Shown here: positions 7,064-16,381 of the stretch, in pieces
Numbering within the stretch: the first letter of the stretch is position 1
Layout of the letters: each line of letters starts with the position of its first letter
Source: Sulfurovum sp. AR
GTDB taxonomy: Bacteria; Campylobacterota; Campylobacteria; Campylobacterales; Sulfurovaceae
NCBI RefSeq assembly: GCF_000296775.1
Contig: NZ_AJLE01000001.1
Location: forward strand, 62,001-126,000
Direction: 5' to 3'
Length of the DNA: 64,000 nucleotides
Position numbers and translations under genes: made by a program
The notes under the pieces: model-generated
The model's input: the letters and a program-made list of their open reading frames with translations, nothing else
The model's database searches: none
What the model was told of the DNA's origin: nothing

Positions 7064-8245
7064 TTACTGGACGATATGCCCTACGAATTTAGACATATTA
7101 TCCAGGATCTTTCCACCTTTTCTAAAACCAAGTCCACAGGCTTCGTACGCATAAAATACACCTGCCTGATAAGATTGTCCCTCAATATCTGACGCCAGTT
7201 CGGTATAGGCCTGGTAGACCATTTTGTGACTGTCGTAGTCTCCTTCAATACTCTCAGACTCCTGTCCGTTTTCATCCAAGATAGTGACACTGCCTCCTTC
7301 TCTTCCAAAGACAGGTTTTTTCACCTGTTTTTTCCCTTCTAACGGTTCAAAAGAACTCTCAAGTAGCAGAGGGTGGTTCGGATAGAGGTCCCAGAGGATC
7401 TTAAGCAGCCCTTTACTTTGAAAAAGCAGGGTATAGGCCGGGTTGAAGATAATCGCTTTCTGGCTTTTGATGATATTGGTCAGAAGCATCGCCAGATCTG
7501 ACTCTTCCAGTGCAATGTCTTCCCAAGGGATAAGCTTAAACCAGAGTTCATAGTTCTTATCTTCATAAAAGATACCCTCATCCGGGGAGAACTCTATCTC
7601 ATCGATGTAGGCAAACTCTGTGTTAAAACCTGCTTCAGTGGCGATATGCTGCAGGAGTCGAACGGTATTCTCCTCTTCTGAATTTCCTTTGACTGAGGTA
7701 AAGAGAAAGTTCCACCCGTCATAACGTTCTTCAAAGGTAGAAACATCTTCTTCCAAAGTCACCAGACGTTTAAAATTCTCTATAAGTGCTTCATAGAGTG
7801 CATTGAACTGATGTTCTTCTTCAAGAGCGTTTTTTTTGAGCATGGCCCACTGTACAATAGCAGTTTCAAACAGGGCAGTCGGTGTATCTGCATTGAATTC
7901 TAAAAGTTTTATGGGTTTCCCGTCCACACCGCCGGCTAGATCAAAACGTCCGTACAAATGCCAATGTACATCATTTTCCCATGATGCCTTGATCACTTCA
8001 ACAAGATTAAAAGGTATACCAATCTCATGAAAGAGATTATTTTCTATGACGTGTTCGGCTGCTTCTACAACCATGTCATAAAGTGTGTTGGTTGCTTCAT
8101 AATACGCTTCAGCTTCCTCTTCAGAGATGATGACCAGTTCATTAGAGATATAACTCGAGTCATCACGGTCTGTATGCCATACAAAACCGAGTGATTCTAA
8201 ATAGTCTATGTCCAATGGTGTGGTTTTTTGTAACTTTAACATCAT
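7064..8245 (-). CDS. Glutathionylspermidine synthase-like ATP-grasp ligase (YgiC type)
   Basis: A 393-residue protein of the glutathionylspermidine-synthase family, without the amidase domain. It has the typical internal motifs FDLAGG near residue 102, LEFNADTPT near 115, and a late FGREGG segment for nucleotide binding. The family makes amide bonds from a carboxylate with ATP. True glutathionylspermidine synthesis is not shown for the YgiC-type members, and the substrate is unknown. The start codon directly follows the stop of the UPF0323 lipoprotein gene, so the two are co-translated, as in the E. coli ygiB-ygiC pairing. Confidence 0.88.
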   Translation of the reverse strand: MMLKLQKTTPLDIDYLESLGFVWHTDRDDSSYISNELVIISEEEAEAYYEATNTLYDMVVEAAEHVIENNLFHEIGIPFNLVEVIKASWENDVHWHLYGRFDLAGGVDGKPIKLLEFNADTPTALFETAIVQWAMLKKNALEEEHQFNALYEALIENFKRLVTLEEDVSTFEERYDGWNFLFTSVKGNSEEENTVRLLQHIATEAGFNTEFAYIDEIEFSPDEGIFYEDKNYELWFKLIPWEDIALEESDLAMLLTNIIKSQKAIIFNPAYTLLFQSKGLLKILWDLYPNHPLLLESSFEPLEGKKQVKKPVFGREGGSVTILDENGQESESIEGDYDSHKMVYQAYTELASDIEGQSYQAGVFYAYEACGLGFRKGGKILDNMSKFVGHIVQ

Positions 8246-8836
8246 TTATCCACCAAAGAAACCGCCGGTACGGCTTGAAGTACTTTTACTACCGAAAAAA
8301 CCGCTTCTCTTAGCACTTCTGTTTTTAGCTGCGTCAAAACTCTTTTGACTTCTTGTATAGGTAGAGGGAGATTTGTATCCTGCTTTTCTGTTGTTTTGGT
8401 AGTTTTGGTTACCAAAAAGTTTGGAACCTATCCATGAACCGATGACTGCTCCAGCCATACTGGATAGAAGTATTTCTCCCAGACCCATACCACCTTGCTG
8501 GGACATCTGAGGATTTTGCTCTTTGGTCAGGTTGGAGGTTCCATTGTCGATCTTGGCTGACTCTTCTGCTACAAGTGCATCCATTTCGGGTTTGGTCAAT
8601 ACACGTTCGGTTCCATCTAGTTGTTTCAGTACGATACGTGTCTCTTCCGCGGGAAACTCATCTTTGATCTTGTATTTTCCCGGTGCAGTCTCTTCTATAA
8701 TGACGAATGCATTTTGTGCTTTAGCTTCCTCCTGCTGTTGCTGGTTATTGCTAAAGCAACCTGTTACACCAGTCGCTAAAAGCGTACCAAGACCAGTAGC
8801 AGTTGCTATGGTTGAAAGTTTTCTTAAATGTTTCAT
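8246..8836 (-). CDS. UPF0323-type lipoprotein with glycine-rich C-terminus
   Basis: A 196-residue lipoprotein: signal peptide with a lipobox-like sequence (G-V-T-G-C, Cys27), then a Gln-rich stretch, a small conserved domain, a Gly/Ala segment (about 118-140, GEILLSSMAGAVIGS) and a Ser/Arg/Gly-rich tail. The tail has two G-F-F-G units and ends in Gly-Gly. It resembles the UPF0323 lipoprotein of Campylobacter/Helicobacter, also found next to the same ligase. The function is unknown. The C-terminal glycine may be a substrate of the adjacent ligase; that is my inference. Confidence 0.85.
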   Translation of the reverse strand: MKHLRKLSTIATATGLGTLLATGVTGCFSNNQQQQEEAKAQNAFVIIEETAPGKYKIKDEFPAEETRIVLKQLDGTERVLTKPEMDALVAEESAKIDNGTSNLTKEQNPQMSQQGGMGLGEILLSSMAGAVIGSWIGSKLFGNQNYQNNRKAGYKSPSTYTRSQKSFDAAKNRSAKRSGFFGSKSTSSRTGGFFGG

Positions 8837-8915
8837 AGGGTATCCATAATTATGTTTTGGAGAATCATATCAAAATATGATTAATAGAAAGGAGGAAAAA
8901 ATGTTAGGAAAGGTT

Positions 8916-8941
8916 AAAACAGAGAAGGAAGAGTTTCTCTG
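8916..8941 (-). terminator. Terminator of the ftsA-ftsZ transcript
   Basis: On the minus strand, CAGAGAA and TTCTCTG form a 7-bp stem with an 8-base loop, followed by TTTT, about 30 bases past the ftsZ stop codon. This fits a Rho-independent terminator. Confidence 0.6.
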
Positions 8942-8970
8942 CTTTAAAGCATAAAAGAGGGTAGGACTAT

Positions 8971-10116
8971 TTAGTCCATCTGCTTTCTAAGAAATGTAGG
9001 TACATCCAAGATGTCTTCATTATCACCGTTGTATCCACCTACAACCATTTTACTTCTTACCGTATTGATATCACAAGTGTTGGCACTTAACAAAGTTTTT
9101 TGTTTTGTGACGGTTGGTTCAGGTACAGCATTTTTATCTTCAAATCCTGTAGCAACGATAGTGATCTTCACTTCATCAATAGCCATGTTCTCATTGGTTG
9201 TGGTACCAAAGATCACAGATGCATCTTCATCTGCACTCTCTTCAACAATACTCATCGCTTCACCGATCTCCATGATAGGATAATCAGGGTGGATGTCAAA
9301 GTGTACAAGTACACCCATCGCACCATCGATAGAGATATTATCAAGCAGCGGAGACTCGATCGCAGCTTTTGCTGCATCATAGGCTGCATTCGTTCCTGTG
9401 CTGTATCCTGCACCCATAAGAGCAAGACCTCTATGACTCATCACCGTTTTAACATCGGCAAAGTCAAGGTTGATATCATTTTCCCCATGCGAAAGAATCA
9501 CTTTAGAGATACCACCTACGGCTTGAGCAAGAATATCATCTACCATTCTAAAGCTCTCTTTGATACCAAGGTTCTTCTCAACGATGGAAAGAAGTTTTTC
9601 ATTCGGTACGACAATGATCGAATCACTCTCTCTTTTAAGCTCTTCCAAACCTTCTTTTGCAAGCTTTGTTCTTTTTCTACCTTCAAATTTAAAAGGGCTG
9701 GTTACAATAGAAACAGTCAGTGCACCTACTTCTTTTGCAGCCTGTGCAATGATCGGTGCAGCACCTGTACCTGTACCTCCGCCAAGACCAGCAGAGATAA
9801 AGACGATATCAGAACCCTCAAGCGTCTTTTTGATATCTTCAAAGCTTTCAAGTGCAGCTTCTCTACCTTTCTCCGGAAGCATCCCTGCACCTAGTCCTCT
9901 TGTTGCATTGATACCCAATTGCATTTTGTATGGTGCCAAAGAACTGTCCAGTGCCTGTGCATCTGTATTGGCAACGATCAGATCGATCGAGTTGATCCCC
10001 TCACTGATCATGTGATTGATCATGTTACCACCGCCTCCACCGACGCCGATAGCTTTGATTTTCGCTCCATTTGTATGACATTTTGTTTCCACTATGTCTA
10101 TTTCAAACTCTTCCAT
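8971..10116 (-). CDS. ftsZ: Cell division protein FtsZ
   Basis: Tubulin-like GTPase that forms the division ring. The 381-residue protein has the G-rich nucleotide-binding start (VGGGGGN near 25-31), the tubulin signature GGGTGTG at 112-118, and the T7-loop region. The C-terminal linker is short (about 40 residues) and ends in a conserved peptide, V-P-T-F-L-R-K-Q, the docking site for FtsA. It lies just downstream of ftsA on the same strand and a hairpin terminator follows. Confidence 0.98.
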   Translation of the reverse strand: MEEFEIDIVETKCHTNGAKIKAIGVGGGGGNMINHMISEGINSIDLIVANTDAQALDSSLAPYKMQLGINATRGLGAGMLPEKGREAALESFEDIKKTLEGSDIVFISAGLGGGTGTGAAPIIAQAAKEVGALTVSIVTSPFKFEGRKRTKLAKEGLEELKRESDSIIVVPNEKLLSIVEKNLGIKESFRMVDDILAQAVGGISKVILSHGENDINLDFADVKTVMSHRGLALMGAGYSTGTNAAYDAAKAAIESPLLDNISIDGAMGVLVHFDIHPDYPIMEIGEAMSIVEESADEDASVIFGTTTNENMAIDEVKITIVATGFEDKNAVPEPTVTKQKTLLSANTCDINTVRSKMVVGGYNGDNEDILDVPTFLRKQMD

Positions 10117-10138
10117 GTTTTCCCCCTTTATTTAATTT

Positions 10139-11527
10139 TTAAAAAAGCTGTCTTGCCCAACTCGCCAGTTTTTTAAATGGATTTTTATTCTCGTGACCTA
10201 GATCCGGCAGATCGTCAAATGATATATCTGATCCTTCCTGATCCTCTTTTTTGTGTTCGTTCTCTTCTTTATGACCTCTGGTTGTCTGTGCCTCTTCGGT
10301 ATTCGATGTATGACCTATCCTGATATCATTAAGGTTATCTTCAAACATTGCTTTTGAATGGAGCAATTCTTGTTGGAAATTGATCTCATATTGCGTATGG
10401 CCGCCTGCTTTATAGAGCAGTAAACCCACTACCGTTGAAAATGCTGGATCCTTGAGTTCATCAAAAAGACCATTGACATTATCTGGATAACCCACTCTTA
10501 CCGGCATTCCAGTAAAGATAGCTTGTGCCAATTCTCTCATACCTTTAAGTTTTGTCATACCACCGGTCAAGATAATACCTGCACCTATCTGCTCTTTTAA
10601 TGCAGATTTTTCCAATGACTTGGACAGGATCATCAGTGCTTCTTCTACACGTGAGAAAATCACAGAGTGAACCACCTCCAACGAGACACCATTACGACTC
10701 TCTTCATCACCGATGATCGGGAGTTCTATGACCTCATTGGAACTCTCTATAAGACTCCCGTGACGTACTTTGACATTTTCTGCTATTTGCAGCGGAGTAT
10801 GAAGTGCCATGGAAAGGTCATTGGTAATATGGTTTGAACCTACACCTAAGAAATCATTGTATCTGATAGAGTTACCCGTATGGATGACAAGATTACTTGT
10901 TTGACCACCCATATCGATCACAGCCACACCCAACTCTTTTTCATCCTCATCCATGGTAGCTATCGCAGAAGCGTAACCACTTAAAACAATGCCATCTATC
11001 TCAACCCCGGCAGAGCGAACGGCTTTTTTAAGATTGGAAAGATTTGATTTTTGTGTCATGATGATGTTAACATCTACTTCCATGCGACTCGCATTCATAC
11101 CGAACGGATCTTCGATGAAGTCTTGGTCATCGACTCTGAAGTTGTAAGGCAATACATGGATGACATCATACTCAGTAGGTACGTTAGCATTGTAGAGTGC
11201 TGTCTGCATCACACGATTGATCTCTTTAATGGAGATGTCTTTATGTGGGATGTTGACAATACCCGTAGAGTTCAGACTCTTAGCATAGGCATTGGAGATG
11301 GAAACCGTTGCAGAAGTGATGTTGCTTCCTGCAATACGTTTTGCATCATTAATGGCTTTTTTTATGGATTTAGAAGCGAGCTCTATATTGGTGATCGCAC
11401 CTTTCTTAACCCCTTGGGATTTAGAGATGCCATGTCCTTGTATGGTGACTTCGGAGTCTTGAATTTCAGCAATGATAGCACATATTTTAGTGGAACCGAT
11501 ATCAATAGCTAAAATTGTGTCACTCAA
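10139..11527 (-). CDS. ftsA: Cell division protein FtsA
   Basis: Actin-like membrane tether of FtsZ, 462 residues. The actin-family phosphate motifs are visible (AIDIGSTK near 6-13, VIDMGGQTSN, ILTGGMTK). The last 60 residues are a highly charged, probably disordered linker followed by an amphipathic helix (F-K-K-L-A-S-W-A-R-Q-L-F) that should bind the membrane. It is longer than E. coli FtsA because of this linker. The start overlaps the end of the PpiD-like gene by 4 bases and ftsZ follows after 22 bases: one operon. Confidence 0.97.
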   Translation of the reverse strand: MSDTILAIDIGSTKICAIIAEIQDSEVTIQGHGISKSQGVKKGAITNIELASKSIKKAINDAKRIAGSNITSATVSISNAYAKSLNSTGIVNIPHKDISIKEINRVMQTALYNANVPTEYDVIHVLPYNFRVDDQDFIEDPFGMNASRMEVDVNIIMTQKSNLSNLKKAVRSAGVEIDGIVLSGYASAIATMDEDEKELGVAVIDMGGQTSNLVIHTGNSIRYNDFLGVGSNHITNDLSMALHTPLQIAENVKVRHGSLIESSNEVIELPIIGDEESRNGVSLEVVHSVIFSRVEEALMILSKSLEKSALKEQIGAGIILTGGMTKLKGMRELAQAIFTGMPVRVGYPDNVNGLFDELKDPAFSTVVGLLLYKAGGHTQYEINFQQELLHSKAMFEDNLNDIRIGHTSNTEEAQTTRGHKEENEHKKEDQEGSDISFDDLPDLGHENKNPFKKLASWARQLF

Positions 11528-12999
11528 TTTGTCAGCCCTCCCATATAGACTTCTGTAGGATATTGTTCATCTAACATCTTAATCAGATTCGATTCAAATA
11601 TACTTTGTTTCAGTTTATCTGTGGTTTCTTTTACAAAAGCTGTCTGGTTGTCATCCATCGGCAGCAGTTTTTGCTCTAAGATATTATAAACTATAACCTT
11701 ATCGAATACGCTTATGATACCCTTTTCTTTTGATGATGTAAAGAGTTTTTGTAAAAATTGTAAACTTTCTTGTGTATTTAACGGATTTAGGTTGACATTT
11801 TCATCCAATTTGACAAAATCCGAGATGATCATATCGTTCTGATCAACATTTTTCAGTGTTGACTCTGCCAAGGCTAAAAGCGCTTCTTTTTTAGCCTGCT
11901 TTTCATAAAGCCCCGTCACTTCCTCTTTGGCCTCTTCATAGGTTTTTACCCTTGGTAGGACAATGTTCTCTATTTTTACAGTGGCATAGGCATCTGCAAT
12001 GACTTTAGGTTTCAGGATATCGCCTACAGATTTCTCTTTCAATTCACTCCATACCTCTTCTGTCAGCTTAGCATCACCCATTGAGAGCGTAATCTTTTCA
12101 CTGTTGTCAAGGGTACCTTTTTTAAATGCAATATATGCTTTTTGTGCTGTTTTTTTAGTTTTCTTGATCTTGAGATCTTTTGTCACCAGTACTTTAGCTT
12201 CTTCGAAAGGGAGTTGTTTCCCTGTTTCATCTGTATAGTTGAAGCTGTTTTTGTCATAGTGTGCTTTTAACTCATCTTCTGTGACAGCAGTATCTTTACT
12301 TTGTGTCCAGACGATAGAAAGTTCATACATTTGCGGAGTCAAAAAATTCTCTTTTTGCATCTCCCAGTAGGCTTTTACTTTTGATTCATCAGTGACGAAG
12401 TTGAGATCATCATTGGTTAATACTTTGTATGCCAGTTTGTCACTAACATTCATAGCCGCAGAGACAGCTTCTTCCTCCAATGGCAAAGGACCTACTGCAA
12501 GGAGTGAAAATGTCTTTTCCAAGATAAGTTCTTCTCTAAGTGTCTCTTCAAAGGCATTGGCTCTAAGTCTTTGACTTTTCAGGTAACCCTCATAGATCTC
12601 TTTGACAAAAACACCATCTTTTTGGAATGCTCTGATCTCTTGCAGTTTCTGTGCTACTTCTGCATCTGAAACAACAATACCCAGGTCTTTTGCAAAGTTC
12701 AAGATCTTCGCCTGAGTTGCCAATCTGGCAAATGCCTGTTTGATCAGTCCCATCTCCTGGGCAGTTTTATCATCCAGTTGTCCTTGCATGGCTTGATTGT
12801 ATTGATTGTATAGATTGCTGTATACCATGTTGAGTTTTGTTTGTTTGATCTCTATATCACCGACTTTGGCAACATTTCCTGCCTTTGAACCAAAACTGTA
12901 ACTTCCCCAACCTACAAAACCTGCACCAATAAATGCGATGGTTGCTATCCAGATCGTCCATACCAGATATTTATTGTGTTTCTGCATCCAACTAATCAT
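11524..12999 (-). CDS. PpiD-like periplasmic chaperone/peptidyl-prolyl isomerase
   Basis: A 491-residue protein with one N-terminal membrane anchor (about 12-33), a SurA-N-like helical region (about 40-180), a weak parvulin-type middle section, and a C-terminal helical part. This is the layout of PpiD/SurA folding factors for exported proteins. Parvulin active-site residues are not obvious, so isomerase activity is uncertain. It is the first gene of the ftsA-ftsZ operon, an order also known in Campylobacter jejuni. It is divergent from bioA. Confidence 0.85.
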   Translation of the reverse strand: MISWMQKHNKYLVWTIWIATIAFIGAGFVGWGSYSFGSKAGNVAKVGDIEIKQTKLNMVYSNLYNQYNQAMQGQLDDKTAQEMGLIKQAFARLATQAKILNFAKDLGIVVSDAEVAQKLQEIRAFQKDGVFVKEIYEGYLKSQRLRANAFEETLREELILEKTFSLLAVGPLPLEEEAVSAAMNVSDKLAYKVLTNDDLNFVTDESKVKAYWEMQKENFLTPQMYELSIVWTQSKDTAVTEDELKAHYDKNSFNYTDETGKQLPFEEAKVLVTKDLKIKKTKKTAQKAYIAFKKGTLDNSEKITLSMGDAKLTEEVWSELKEKSVGDILKPKVIADAYATVKIENIVLPRVKTYEEAKEEVTGLYEKQAKKEALLALAESTLKNVDQNDMIISDFVKLDENVNLNPLNTQESLQFLQKLFTSSKEKGIISVFDKVIVYNILEQKLLPMDDNQTAFVKETTDKLKQSIFESNLIKMLDEQYPTEVYMGGLTN

Positions 13000-13084
13000 A
13001 CTTCATCTACCTTCAATCGAAAAATTTGTACAATATTCTATCTAAACTAAGCTTATCGCTAATGAATCGGAGTGTGAAAAGAAT

Positions 13085-14392
13085 ATGTCTAATCAAAATA
13101 CAAAAATGATGCAACGGGACCTGGAAGTCATATGGCATCCATGTACTCAAATGAAAGATCATGAAACCTTACCGCTTGTGCCTGTTAAGTCAGGGAAAGG
13201 TGTCTATCTTTATGATTTTGACGGTAATGCCTATATCGATGCAGTCAGTTCCTGGTGGGTCAATATTTTTGGTCACGCCAATGAAACGATCAACAACAGA
13301 ATTAAAGCACAGCTTGACACACTCGAACATGTGCTTTTGGCAGGCTTTACGCATGAACCGGCTATAGAGCTTGCACATAAACTTGTCAACATGACTCCTA
13401 AAGGTCTGGAGAAGGTTTTTTATGTAGACAATGGTTCTTCTGCTGTGGAAGCTGCTTTAAAAATGAGTTATCATTATCATCTCAACAGAGGAAAGCGTAA
13501 AGCACTTTTTCTTTCATTGACAAATTCATATCATGGAGAGACCATCGGTGCATTGAGTGTAGGGGATGTCGAACTTTATAAAGATACTTATGAACCTCTG
13601 CTCATTGCCAATATGCAAGTACCTGTACCCAAAGACCAAAGTATCGAAGCTGCCAAAGAAGCATTGCAGGGATTAGAAGAAGTCTTAAAAGAGAAGGCGG
13701 ATGAGATAGCGGCCTTTATCGTGGAACCTCTTATACAGGGTGCAGGAGGGATGCATATGTACCATCCTGCCTATCTTTCAGGTGCAAGGGTATTGACACA
13801 ACAGTATGACGTGCATCTCATCGCCGATGAGATCATGACAGGGTTTGGACGTACAGGAAAGATGTTTGCCTGTGACCATGCAGAGATATCTCCTGATTTT
13901 ATGACCCTCTCTAAAGCTTTGACAGGGGGGTATCTGGCGCTTTCTGTAGTCATGACGACCAATGATGTCTATCAGGCTTTTTATTGTGACTATAATGAGT
14001 ATAAAGCTTTTTTACATTCACATAGCTATACAGGGAATCCTTTGGCATGTGCTGCTGCACTGGCAACTTTGGAAATATTTGAACAGAATGATATCATCGG
14101 TGAGAATGAGAAGAAAAGCAGATACATCATAGAACAGTTGGAGAAGTTTTCTGTTTTACCTAATGTCAAAGAGATACGACAGCAGGGTATGGTCACTGCT
14201 ATAGAATTAAAGGGGTACGAAAGCACTGAACGTATAGGCGTAAAGATCTACGAATATGCTTTAACACAAGGGGTCTTACTCAGACCATTGGGACATATTA
14301 TCTATTTCATGCCTCCGTATGTCATCTCTTATGAAGAGATAGACAAGATGATAGAGGTCGCCTATGAAGGGATAAAAAAGGTAGCTAAATAA
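13085..14392 (+). CDS. bioA: Adenosylmethionine-8-amino-7-oxononanoate aminotransferase
   Basis: PLP enzyme of biotin synthesis that makes 7,8-diaminopelargonate using SAM as amino donor. The 435-residue product has the BioA N-terminal motif W-H-P-C-T-Q-M, the class III aminotransferase motif DEIMTGFGRTG, and the PLP lysine K277 in L-S-K-A-L-T-G-G. Length is normal. No other biotin gene is in the window. It runs convergently with the Sel1-repeat protein gene, 2 bases from its stop codon. Confidence 0.96.
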   Translation: MSNQNTKMMQRDLEVIWHPCTQMKDHETLPLVPVKSGKGVYLYDFDGNAYIDAVSSWWVNIFGHANETINNRIKAQLDTLEHVLLAGFTHEPAIELAHKLVNMTPKGLEKVFYVDNGSSAVEAALKMSYHYHLNRGKRKALFLSLTNSYHGETIGALSVGDVELYKDTYEPLLIANMQVPVPKDQSIEAAKEALQGLEEVLKEKADEIAAFIVEPLIQGAGGMHMYHPAYLSGARVLTQQYDVHLIADEIMTGFGRTGKMFACDHAEISPDFMTLSKALTGGYLALSVVMTTNDVYQAFYCDYNEYKAFLHSHSYTGNPLACAAALATLEIFEQNDIIGENEKKSRYIIEQLEKFSVLPNVKEIRQQGMVTAIELKGYESTERIGVKIYEYALTQGVLLRPLGHIIYFMPPYVISYEEIDKMIEVAYEGIKKVAK

Positions 14393-14394
14393 GT

Positions 14395-15603
14395 CTACCT
14401 TTTAAAGAAACCACCGTTTTCTTTTTGTAAACGTTGATAATGTTTTTGGGCACGTTTAATACCAAAATCCATGGCTTCTTTGTAGAATTGTTCAGCCTTT
14501 TTTTTGTCTTGGTTCGTTTCTATACCGTGTTCATAAAACTGTGCCATATCACAGAGTGCCTCAGGGTAGTCTTCAAGGGCTAAACTATGCATCAGTGAAA
14601 AGGCTTCAGCTATGTCTTTTGTGAGTAAAATACCCTTAAAGAGTTCCCGGGCCAACATGAATTGTGCAAACTTTGATTCTGTTGCAGCACAGACAAGCAG
14701 GAGTTGTGCAGCTTCAGTCTCTTTACTCTCTTCACTCAACTTTTTGATAGTGGTGAGCGTTTCTTCTATCTCATCCTCAGTATAACCTTCTTGTGAGATC
14801 TTTCTTAAGAGATTTTCTACAGAATCAAACTTTTCATAGGTTCTCTCTTTAAGTGGGTACTGTTTTTTCATACTGTTCAGTTTCTGGGCAATGTAAGGAA
14901 TGGCTTTATAGTGGAGTGAACGTGTCTCTTCTTCTGTATGTATCGCAGGTTTTAACTCTTTGATGGGTTCATCTTTAGCGGGGAGATCTTTTTGTATGAA
15001 TGTCTCACTCTCTTCTTCTTGGGTCATTGACTCTTTTATAATCGTTTCTTCTTTTTCATCCTCTTCACTATCAAAAAAAGTGTCTTTATCTGTATGATTT
15101 GTCTCTTTGGGTGATTCAAAGAAAGTATTTGTTGAAGTTTGTGTCACATCTAATTCAATGTTGTCAGTCAATACATGATCAACGTCGATATTGAGAAGGG
15201 CATCAAAATCACTATGGTCTACTTTTTTTGTTTCCATTTTTGTCTCTTCAGAGTATTCATCAAGAAGAAAATCATTGATGTCGATCTCTTGAGGTTTTTC
15301 ATTTCTGTTTGATGTGATAAAAAGATCGAACTCATCTATAATGGCTTGCTCTTCTGCTGCCATAGCGGCTTGTGCTTTTTGTGATGCTCTTTGAATGATG
15401 TCCTCAGTAGGTGTTTCAATATATTGGTTAATAAGCCCTTGCGCTTTTGCATAATTCTCTGCCTGAATGGCTGTAACGATCTCCTGGATTTTCACATCTG
15501 TTTTAAGCAGTGCCAACTTTAAGACCTGAAGCTGTATGGTCTCAACATCAGTGATGGAAATGGCATGGTTAATGATGCTTAATCTTTTCTGTGTCTGATT
15601 CAT
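14395..15603 (-). CDS. Sel1-repeat protein with acidic disordered middle
   Basis: A 402-residue protein with no signal peptide. Residues 1-100 are helical, the middle (about 100-240) is very rich in Glu, Asp, Thr and Lys and probably disordered, and the last 90 residues hold Sel1/TPR-like repeats (A-x-x-M-L-A-R-E-L-F and A-L-C-D-M-A-Q-F-Y-E-H-G). Such repeats mediate protein binding. The role is unknown and the sequence is probably restricted to close relatives. Monocistronic between bioA and the aldolase-fold gene. Confidence 0.75.
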   Translation of the reverse strand: MNQTQKRLSIINHAISITDVETIQLQVLKLALLKTDVKIQEIVTAIQAENYAKAQGLINQYIETPTEDIIQRASQKAQAAMAAEEQAIIDEFDLFITSNRNEKPQEIDINDFLLDEYSEETKMETKKVDHSDFDALLNIDVDHVLTDNIELDVTQTSTNTFFESPKETNHTDKDTFFDSEEDEKEETIIKESMTQEEESETFIQKDLPAKDEPIKELKPAIHTEEETRSLHYKAIPYIAQKLNSMKKQYPLKERTYEKFDSVENLLRKISQEGYTEDEIEETLTTIKKLSEESKETEAAQLLLVCAATESKFAQFMLARELFKGILLTKDIAEAFSLMHSLALEDYPEALCDMAQFYEHGIETNQDKKKAEQFYKEAMDFGIKRAQKHYQRLQKENGGFFKR

Positions 15604-15756
15604 AGCAGGTATCCTATGTTTGATTGTATTTGGAAGAGTATAACAAAAGTATGCTTTACAGAAGTGTTGACATTTAAATGGTAGTTATTTGCAGTTACTT
15701 TCTATGAAGCGTGAAGATAGCCACACTATAGAGAAGTAGAAAGGGGAGGGAATACT

Positions 15757-16332
15757 TTACAGGTTTGCTGATAAAGCCAACAATCTGCAAGAGTTTTCTA
15801 AAATGGAAATCTTTTTTGCCATTTCTGTGATGTCCCTATCGTAGGAAATAAGTCCAAACCCTTTGATAAGGAGTAGGTGTGTATCATGTTTTTGGAAAAA
15901 CCGTGGGATTTCGTAGGGTGCACGTTCCATCCAATCATCTATATTTTTGGGATCATAGACGATGACTTCGCCCAGTACCTTTTGGCCAAAGTAGTCTTGT
16001 GGAGAGACTTTACCATGTTTGAGCGAGTAGGCTGTCGCATAAGGAGGCATTGTATAACAGACATATTTTGCATTGGGGATGGTCTCATAGATATGTTCAT
16101 GGATATGTACATCAGGATTTGCCATACTCCAACGATAATCTCTCTTTTTACAATCAAGTTTCACCAGTGAATCTTCGGTGAATTCATCTAGGATCGTATC
16201 TTTAGAGTTGATGATAAATCCACTGCTGCTCACTCTTGCTGAGATGGAGCCATGATAGACACCAAAGAAGTTTTTGTTAAACAGGGAGAGTGATACATGT
16301 TTAATGTCTTCGATGAGATGCTTATCTACCAT
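15757..16332 (-). CDS. Class II aldolase/adducin-fold protein without metal ligands
   Basis: A 191-residue protein of the class II aldolase/adducin family, with the usual N-terminal S-x-S-A-R-V, the H-x-x-I-Y segment and the downstream P-P-Y-A-T-A core. Active members bind zinc through an H-T-H pair and a later N-H-G histidine. Here these are Y-T-M and K-G-F-G, so all three ligands appear lost. It is therefore probably a binding or structural protein rather than an aldolase. The ATG follows AAAGGTT. Divergent from rsmH. Confidence 0.8.
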   Translation of the reverse strand: MVDKHLIEDIKHVSLSLFNKNFFGVYHGSISARVSSSGFIINSKDTILDEFTEDSLVKLDCKKRDYRWSMANPDVHIHEHIYETIPNAKYVCYTMPPYATAYSLKHGKVSPQDYFGQKVLGEVIVYDPKNIDDWMERAPYEIPRFFQKHDTHLLLIKGFGLISYDRDITEMAKKISILENSCRLLALSANL

Positions 16333-16381
16333 TTGGGTAACCTTTAGTTAGGAATATTTCGGTATTATATCATTAAAATAG

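Noticed and set aside
9100-9894. Plus-strand open frame of 264 codons
   Set aside because: It lies entirely antisense to ftsZ, has no ribosome binding site, and its Cys/Phe/His/Ser-rich translation is typical of a frame shadow.
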